A DNA stretch of 12,710 nucleotides from NCBI GenBank assembly GCA_905215835.1, contig CAJMRR010000049.1:1-12710 (forward strand), given 5' to 3'. Of the stretch, positions 5,627 through 12,710 are shown in pieces. Position numbers and translations under genes: made by a program. The notes under the pieces were generated by a model. That model saw only the letters and a program-made list of their open reading frames with translations. It was not told the origin of the DNA and ran no database searches. Source of the stretch: an uncultured bacterium. Its GTDB lineage: Bacteria; Actinomycetota; Coriobacteriia; Coriobacteriales; Coriobacteriaceae. Position 1 is the stretch's first letter, and the number at the start of each line of letters is the position of its first letter.

Positions 5627-7224
5627 TGTCCGAAACCCTCAATGCCCAGGATATCGCCAAGAAACTGCAGGAGCAGCTCACGAGCCTCTCCGCGACGGTC
5701 GATACGCATGAGGTTTCAACGGTCGACGAGGTAGGCGACGGCATCGCGCGCGTCTCCGGCCTCAAGAGCGCCATGGCAGGCGAGCTTCTGGAGTTCAAGA
5801 GCTCCGATACCGGTGAGACCGTCTTCGGCCTTGCCCAGAACCTTGACCGTGACGAGGTCGGCGCCGTTCTGTTCGGTGCCGTCGACTCCATCAAGGAAGG
5901 CGACGAGTGCCGCACCACTGGCCGCGTTATGGATATCCCCGTGAGCCGTGCCATGCTCGGCCGCGTCGTCAATCCGCTCGGCCAGCCCATCGACGGCCTG
6001 GGCGACATCGTCGCTACGCACCGTCGCCCCATCGAGTTCAAGGCTCCCGGCGTCATCGATCGTACCCCGGTGTGCGAGCCGGTTCAGACCGGTCTGCTCG
6101 CTATCGACTCCATGGTGCCTATTGGCCGCGGTCAGCGTGAGCTCATCATCGGTGACCGTAAGACCGGTAAGACCGCCATCGCCATCGACGCTATCCTCAA
6201 CCAGCGCGGCAAGGGCATGGTCTGCATCTATGTCGCCATCGGCCAGAAGGCCTCCACGGTTGCCAACATCCGCGAGACCCTCGCTCAGCACGGTGCGCTC
6301 GACTACACCATCATCGTTTCGGCCACCGCTGCCGATTCCGCCCCTATGCAGTACATCGCGCCTATGGCCGGTGCCGCTATTGGCGAGTTCTTTATGTACA
6401 ACGGCGAGGACGGCAAGCCCGCCAGCGAGACCAACCCCGGCGGCCACGTGCTCGTCATCTACGATGACCTGTCCAAGCAGGCTGTGGCCTACCGTCAGAT
6501 GTCGCTGACGCTGCATCGTCCGCCCGGACGCGAGGCCTATCCTGGCGACATCTTCTACCTGCACTCTCGTCTGCTCGAGCGTGCCGTCAAGATGTCCAAG
6601 AAGAACGGTTACGGCTCCATGACGGCACTGCCGATCATCGAGACCCAGGACGGCGACGTCTCGGCCTACATTCCGACCAACGTCATTTCCATTACCGATG
6701 GTCAGATCTACCTGCAGTCCGAGCTCTTCTTCCAGGGTCAGCGCCCGGCAGTCGACGTGGGTATCTCCGTGTCCCGCGTCGGTGGCGATGCGCAGACCAA
6801 GGCCATGAAGCAGGTCGCCGGCAACCTCCGTCTGGACCTCGCTTCCTATCAGGAGCTCGCTGGCTTTACGCAGTTTGGCTCCGACCTTGACGAGGCTACT
6901 CAGAAGCAGCTGACCCATGGTGCCCGCATGACCGAGCTCCTGAAGCAGCCGCGCTACAAGCCGTTTGAGGTTGGCGAGCAGATCGTTACGCTGTTCGCTG
7001 GCAACGAGGGCTTCCTGGATGACCTGGAGATTGCCGACGTGCTGCCTTTCCGTGCCGAGCTCATCGAGTACATGGACAATGGCTTTGGCTCGCTGCTCGA
7101 CAAGGTTCGCGCCAAGAAGATCGATGATGACACCAAGGCTGAGCTCTTGCGCGTCATCGGCGACTTCAAGCAGCAGTTCATGGCCAAGCACCATTCGGAT
7201 GTTTCTGGATCAGAGGAGAACTAA
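5626..7224 (+). CDS. atpA: ATP synthase F1 subunit alpha
   Basis: Alpha alternates with beta in the alpha3-beta3 head and binds non-catalytic nucleotide while supplying the arginine finger. The 532 residues are slightly longer than E. coli (513). Seen in order: an N-terminal helix [16 protein letters not shown] that contacts delta, a beta-barrel domain with DGIARVSGL, the Walker A GDRKTGKT at 176-183 (K182), the [11 protein letters not shown] block, [25 protein letters not shown], and the arginine finger R384 in [14 protein letters not shown]. Position 179 is Lys where many families have Gln; from memory the Lys form also occurs in other actinobacteria. The start overlaps the atpH stop by one base. 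The C-terminus ends in a short polar tail. Confidence 0.98.
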   Translation: MSETLNAQDIAKKLQEQLTSLSATVDTHEVSTVDEVGDGIARVSGLKSAMAGELLEFKSSDTGETVFGLAQNLDRDEVGAVLFGAVDSIKEGDECRTTGRVMDIPVSRAMLGRVVNPLGQPIDGLGDIVATHRRPIEFKAPGVIDRTPVCEPVQTGLLAIDSMVPIGRGQRELIIGDRKTGKTAIAIDAILNQRGKGMVCIYVAIGQKASTVANIRETLAQHGALDYTIIVSATAADSAPMQYIAPMAGAAIGEFFMYNGEDGKPASETNPGGHVLVIYDDLSKQAVAYRQMSLTLHRPPGREAYPGDIFYLHSRLLERAVKMSKKNGYGSMTALPIIETQDGDVSAYIPTNVISITDGQIYLQSELFFQGQRPAVDVGISVSRVGGDAQTKAMKQVAGNLRLDLASYQELAGFTQFGSDLDEATQKQLTHGARMTELLKQPRYKPFEVGEQIVTLFAGNEGFLDDLEIADVLPFRAELIEYMDNGFGSLLDKVRAKKIDDDTKAELLRVIGDFKQQFMAKHHSDVSGSEEN

Positions 7225-7229
7225 GCCCC

Positions 7230-9592
<2,363 letters not shown>

Positions 9593-9595
9593 GTT

Positions 9596-9988
9596 ATGCG
9601 TATCCGCATCGTGTGCCCCGTGAGCTGCGCCTATGAGGGCGACGCTGCGTTTGTGTCGATTCCGTCCACGGATGGCGAGTTTGGCGTTCTGCCTGCTCAC
9701 TCCAGCGAGATCTGCACGATCGACCGCGGTTACGTTCGCGTTTCCGATAAGGCCATGGGCACTGTCGACCACACGTTTGCCGTGGCCGGCGGCTATGCCC
9801 AGGTTGCGGACGATGTCGTGACCGTTCTCGCCGAGCGCGCTTGCGATTTGGCGACCGTCGATGCCGACAAGCTTAAAGCTGATATTCAAGGTTTTGAAGA
9901 GAAGCTGGGTAATTTGTCGGAGGATGATGCACGCCGCGCCTACCTCTATAATGAAATCGCATGGTGTAAGCTCAAGCTTGCCCAATAG
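9596..9988 (+). CDS. atpC: ATP synthase F1 subunit epsilon
   Basis: Epsilon joins gamma to the c-ring and can inhibit ATP hydrolysis through its C-terminal helices. The 130 residues are normal in length. The N-terminal beta-sandwich shows IPSTDGEFGVLPAHSSEICTI and the FAVAGGYAQVADDVVTVLAE strand pair. The C-terminal helical hairpin covers about 86-130 (DADKLKADIQGFEEKL, then EDDARRAYLYNEIAWCKLKLA). I do not see a clean D-x-x-R-A ATP-sensing motif at the start of the first helix, where the sequence is D-A-D-K-L-K. It starts 3 bases after the atpD stop, with a purine-rich GGGGGAG 9 bases before the ATG. A perfect TATAAT lies near its 3' end (9947-9952). Confidence 0.95.
   Translation: MRIRIVCPVSCAYEGDAAFVSIPSTDGEFGVLPAHSSEICTIDRGYVRVSDKAMGTVDHTFAVAGGYAQVADDVVTVLAERACDLATVDADKLKADIQGFEEKLGNLSEDDARRAYLYNEIAWCKLKLAQ
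9924..9952 (+). promoter_or_regulatory. Possible murA promoter inside the end of atpC
   Basis: A perfect -10 TATAAT occurs at 9947-9952, with ATGATG (3 of 6 -35 bases) exactly 17 bases upstream at 9924-9929. The -10 is made by atpC Tyr-Asn codons and could be chance. It is attractive because there is no room for a promoter between the downstream hairpin and murA. Confidence 0.3.
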
Positions 9989-10024
9989 TCAAACGATTTA
10001 GCGTTCGACCATTTGCGAACACAT

Positions 10025-10063
10025 CATGCCCGGGATGGCCCAGCCACCCCGGGCATGCTTTTT
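10025..10063 (+). terminator. Rho-independent terminator after atpC, abutting murA
   Basis: A perfect 10-bp GC-rich stem (10025-10034 with 10048-10057) is extended inside, past one mismatch, by four more pairs (10036-10039 with 10043-10046) and a 3-base loop. C and five T follow (10058-10063). It is placed to end the atp transcript, yet the murA ribosome binding site starts on the next base, so any transcript reaching murA from upstream carries this hairpin. Confidence 0.85.
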
Positions 10064-10070
10064 GAAAGGG
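10064..10070 (+). promoter_or_regulatory. Ribosome binding site of murA
   Basis: GAAAGGG starts directly after the terminator T-run and lies 6 bases before TTG 10077. It supports the TTG start, since no in-frame ATG exists near the conserved N-terminus. Confidence 0.65.
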
Positions 10071-10076
10071 TAGACC

Positions 10077-11360
10077 TTGGATATTATCCGCGTTGAGGGT
10101 GGCCACGCCATCGGAGGCTCCGTGCCCGTCTCGGGCGCCAAGAACTCCGCGCTCAAACTCATGGCGGCAACGCTTCTGGCGCCGGGCAAGACGACGCTGC
10201 AGAACGTGCCCGATATTTCCGATGTCCACGTGATGGGCAAGGTGCTCAAAGGCATGGGCGCTACGATCGATGTTCTCGACGAACACACGCTCGAGATTGA
10301 TACCTCTCAGGTCGATTCTTGGGAGGCCCCCTACGAGCTCGTTGCCAAGATGCGTGCTTCCACAGCCGTGATGGGACCCCTGCTGGGTCGCTTCCATCGC
10401 GCCAAGATCGCCATGCCGGGCGGCTGCAACCTGGGTGCTCGCAAGATCGATATGCACATTCTTGGTCTTGAGGCCCTGGGCGTTGAGTTCGATACCGCCC
10501 ACGGTTACATCAACGCTAATGCGCCCCAAGGTCTGCGCGGTACCACCGTCACGCTCGAGTTCGCCAGCGTCGGTGCGACCGAGAACCTCATCATGGCCTC
10601 TGTGCGCGCACAGGGCACCACGGTTATCGACAATGCCGCCCGCGAGCCCGAGATCGTCGATCTCGCCAACATGCTCAACGAGATGGGCGCCAAGATTGTC
10701 GGCGCGGGCACGCCCGTCGTGACTATCGAAGGCGTGGAAGAGCTCCATCCCGTTACCCATCGCGTAGTGGGCGACCGCATCGAGGCCGGTACCTTTATCG
10801 TCGCCGGTGCGCTGATGGCCGACGATCGCGGTGTTGACGTCACGGGTTTTTGCCCCATTCACTTGGGCATGGTTCTCAAGAAGATGGAGCTTATGGGCAT
10901 CGATTGCGAGCGTACCGACGACGGCGTCCATGTGAACCGTGCCGAGCGTATCAAGCCGGTCGATATCCAGACGCTTCCGTTCCCCGGTTTCCCGACCGAC
11001 ATGCAGGCGCAGATTATGGTACTCTCCGCCCTTGCCGATGGCAGTTCCGTTATTACCGAAAACATCTTCGAGAATCGCTTTATGTTCGCCTCTGAGCTGG
11101 TGCGCATGGGTGCCGACATTCGTATCGAGAGCCATCACGCCATGATTCATGGCGTCAAGGGCTTCTCGGGTGCACAGGTTACCTCGCCCGATCTGCGTGG
11201 CGGAGCGGCCCTCGTCGTAGCGGGCTTGATCGCCGACGGGACGACCGAGGTTTCGGCCATTCATCACATCAAGCGCGGCTACGAGCAGTTTGTCGAAAAG
11301 CTGCAGGCGCTCGGCGCGCATGTCGAGCATGCTACCGTCCCCGATCCCGTCATCTACTAA
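10077..11360 (+). CDS. murA: UDP-N-acetylglucosamine 1-carboxyvinyltransferase
   Basis: MurA transfers enolpyruvate from PEP to UDP-GlcNAc, the first committed step of peptidoglycan precursor synthesis; it is cytoplasmic and the target of fosfomycin. The 427 residues match the family (about 420). Active-site residues are in place: K22-N23 in SGAKNSALK, the catalytic Cys at C117 in PGGCNLGAR (the fosfomycin-reactive form, not the Asp form), D308 in PTDMQAQ, R374 in DLRGGAAL and R400 in KRGYEQF, matching E. coli 22/23, 115, 305, 371 and 397. The start is TTG, giving MDIIRVEGG, a normal MurA N-terminus. It follows the atp terminator and is followed 12 bases later by the LCP gene. Location next to atp is shared with B. 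subtilis murAA. Confidence 0.96.
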   Translation: MDIIRVEGGHAIGGSVPVSGAKNSALKLMAATLLAPGKTTLQNVPDISDVHVMGKVLKGMGATIDVLDEHTLEIDTSQVDSWEAPYELVAKMRASTAVMGPLLGRFHRAKIAMPGGCNLGARKIDMHILGLEALGVEFDTAHGYINANAPQGLRGTTVTLEFASVGATENLIMASVRAQGTTVIDNAAREPEIVDLANMLNEMGAKIVGAGTPVVTIEGVEELHPVTHRVVGDRIEAGTFIVAGALMADDRGVDVTGFCPIHLGMVLKKMELMGIDCERTDDGVHVNRAERIKPVDIQTLPFPGFPTDMQAQIMVLSALADGSSVITENIFENRFMFASELVRMGADIRIESHHAMIHGVKGFSGAQVTSPDLRGGAALVVAGLIADGTTEVSAIHHIKRGYEQFVEKLQALGAHVEHATVPDPVIY

Positions 11361-11372
11361 TACAGGTTGCCT

Positions 11373-12608
11373 ATGTTTAATAAAAAGCCCCTCGCGGATA
11401 CCACTACCCGAAGACCCTCAACTGGTGCGCAGGCCAAGATCTACAGTCGCGATAACGTGGCTCGCTATTCCGAGCGCGCTCGCCAACGTCGTCGTAGCCA
11501 CACGATTCGTCACGTCGCGCTCATTGTCGTGCTTGGCGTGCTGCTGAGTGCCACTACCGCTGCCGGCCTGTGGTTTGCCACCATTATGGGCAAGCTCGGC
11601 GATTCTAATGTCATTACCGACAATCTGCGTCGGGTTCTGGTTGACACCGATGAGGCAAAGGATCCGTTTTACGTGCTGCTTCTTGGCACCGACGGCCGTC
11701 CGGGCGAGGATACGTACCGTGCCGACTCGATTATCCTGGCACGCATCGACCCCACGCAAAAGCAGGCGACGCTCATTTCCGTTCCGCGCGACACCAAGGT
11801 CGAGTACAAGGGCGAGACCATGAAGATCAACGCCTGCCATACCGTTGGCGGCGCCGAGGCCATGGTCGAGGCTGTCAACGAGCTGTGCGGTGTTCAGATT
11901 TCCCACTATGCCGAGGTCAGCTTCGACGGTATGCAGGCGCTGATTGATTCGGTTGGCGGTATCGACATTAACGCAACCGATGATGTTGACGACCCCGAGC
12001 ACCTGGATATTAAGATTACCGCTGGCCAGCAGCATATGGACGGTGCCACCGCCCTTACCTATGCCCGCTGCCGCTACACCTATGCCGACGGCGATTACAC
12101 GCGCATGCGCCACCAGCGTCAGGTGCTTGGCGCCCTTGCCAACCAGATTCTCAATAACTTCGATGCCACGAAGATCTTTGGCCTGGTTAATTCGCTGTCC
12201 GATATGCTCGTAACCGATATGAGCGTTCAGGATATCGTGGCTACGGTCAACGCCATGCGCGGTATGGATGTCGACGGTATCTACTCGGCCAACCTGCCCT
12301 CGTACGCCGACGACAGCACCATGATCGACGGTGTGAGCTACGTCTTTGTCTACGAGGACGAGCTCAAGGAAATGATGGAGCGCGTCGATGCCGGCAAGGA
12401 CCCCAAGGGTCCCAACACCATGGGCCTTTCCGACGGTTCCAGCTCTACGATCGGCGACCTGAACAACAACACGTCTGACGATTACGCAAACGGTACCGCA
12501 ACCTCATCGGTCAGCTCTGACGATTCCGATGACTCAAGCGATTCGAGCGATTCGGACTACTACGAAGAGCCCACCGGCGACGGTAACGGCTACGAGGCCA
12601 ACTATTAG
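11373..12608 (+). CDS. LytR-CpsA-Psr (LCP) family cell-wall glycopolymer ligase
   Basis: LCP proteins move glycopolymers (teichoic acids, capsule or similar) from a lipid carrier onto peptidoglycan outside the membrane; the polymer used here cannot be told. The protein has 411 residues. A basic cytoplasmic N-terminus (RARQRRR, 35-41) precedes one membrane helix at about 46-69. The LCP domain spans roughly 97-255 with LLLGTDGR (102-109), DSIILARID (118-126), SVPRD (136-140, R139), FDGMQALIDSVGGIDI, YARCR (230-234) and a final D-x-x-R-x-R-x-x-R-Q cluster (241-250). No LytR_C domain follows; instead the tail from about 350 is low-complexity, with a Ser/Asp run at 378-395 and a Tyr/Glu/Gly end. 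ATG 11373 is preferred over TTG 11367 because ACAGG lies 6 bases before it. Close spacing suggests co-transcription with murA. Confidence 0.92.
   Translation: MFNKKPLADTTTRRPSTGAQAKIYSRDNVARYSERARQRRRSHTIRHVALIVVLGVLLSATTAAGLWFATIMGKLGDSNVITDNLRRVLVDTDEAKDPFYVLLLGTDGRPGEDTYRADSIILARIDPTQKQATLISVPRDTKVEYKGETMKINACHTVGGAEAMVEAVNELCGVQISHYAEVSFDGMQALIDSVGGIDINATDDVDDPEHLDIKITAGQQHMDGATALTYARCRYTYADGDYTRMRHQRQVLGALANQILNNFDATKIFGLVNSLSDMLVTDMSVQDIVATVNAMRGMDVDGIYSANLPSYADDSTMIDGVSYVFVYEDELKEMMERVDAGKDPKGPNTMGLSDGSSSTIGDLNNNTSDDYANGTATSSVSSDDSDDSSDSSDSDYYEEPTGDGNGYEANY
12537..12554 (+). repeat. Tandem 9-base repeat in the LCP tail
   Basis: AGCGATTCG occurs twice in tandem and encodes part of the Ser/Asp run. 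A nine-base unit keeps frame if the copy number changes, so tail length could vary between strains without inactivating the gene. Confidence 0.6.
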
Positions 12609-12609
12609 A

Positions 12610-12637
12610 GTTACGCGGTTTTACCAAACCGCGTAAC
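12610..12637. terminator. Strong hairpin after the LCP gene (probable terminator, no T-tract)
   Basis: A perfect 12-bp stem (12610-12621 with 12626-12637) closes a TACC loop and begins 2 bases after the LCP stop. No T-run follows on either strand. The symmetric stem could serve as a bidirectional or Rho-assisted terminator or an mRNA 3' stabiliser. Confidence 0.6.
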
Positions 12638-12710
12638 CGCTTGACGCTACGCGGGCCGCATTTGGACAATCTGACGTTCAACTTCAAGGGCGCGACCAGA
12701 AGGTCAGCGC
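12638..12710. other. Unassigned 3' end of the window
   Basis: No gene can be assigned. A TTGACG (12641-12646, 5 of 6 -35 bases) is followed 18 bases later by GACAAT (12665-12670, 4 of 6), a possible promoter pointing out of the window. One + frame is open through the hairpin to the window edge but has no credible start or ribosome binding site. It could equally be a non-coding intergenic element. Confidence 0.3.

Noticed and set aside
5716..7194. A 492-codon open frame on the minus strand opposite atpA.
   Set aside because: Same explanation: it mirrors the codon bias of atpA and shows no domain or ribosome binding site.
11367..11372. A TTG start for the LCP gene two codons upstream.
   Set aside because: ACAGG is immediately adjacent to this TTG and cannot serve it; spacing fits ATG 11373.

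Overview
The window is a GC-rich, densely packed bacterial chromosome segment with every recognisable gene on the + strand. It looks like a high-GC actinobacterium, most probably of class Coriobacteriia and perhaps Collinsella-like. That assignment is an inference from base composition, the flavour of the proteins (for example the ATP synthase alpha P-loop GDRKTGKT) and gene content; no rRNA or other marker is present to prove it. It is a core housekeeping region. I see no mobile element, CRISPR array, tRNA, rRNA, toxin-antitoxin or defence gene, and no wholly new system. The points of interest are unusual details inside familiar genes and in their control regions.

Layout. Bases 2-496 hold the 3' part of a TsaC/YrdC-type threonylcarbamoyl-AMP synthase (tRNA t6A modification), followed 13 bases later by a glycerol kinase (510-2051). 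A 123-base gap with small hairpins leads to upp, uracil phosphoribosyltransferase (2175-2822). A 13-bp perfect hairpin follows upp, then an AT-richer control region with a likely promoter around 3015-3042. That promoter reads into a complete F1Fo ATP synthase operon in the classical order: a short AtpI-like membrane protein, a, c, b, delta, alpha, gamma, beta, epsilon (3105-9988). A good intrinsic-type terminator at about 10025-10063 ends the atp genes, but it sits directly against the ribosome binding site of murA (10077-11360). A LytR-CpsA-Psr (LCP) cell-wall ligase gene follows (11373-12608), then another strong hairpin and about 70 bases with no recognised gene.

How the genes work together. 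The atp cluster encodes all eight structural subunits. The c subunit has the ion-carrying Glu but none of the usual Na+ ligands, so a proton-coupled enzyme is expected. Most junctions inside the operon are overlaps or a few bases, and the ribosome binding sites are strongest before the multi-copy subunits c, alpha and beta. murA (first step of peptidoglycan precursor synthesis) and the LCP gene (attachment of glycopolymers to peptidoglycan) form a small cell-wall unit whose expression may depend on read-through or on a promoter inside atpC. The order tsaC ... upp - atp operon - murA resembles the ywlC ... upp - atp - murAA region of Bacillus subtilis, which suggests an old conserved neighbourhood into which glpK has been placed.
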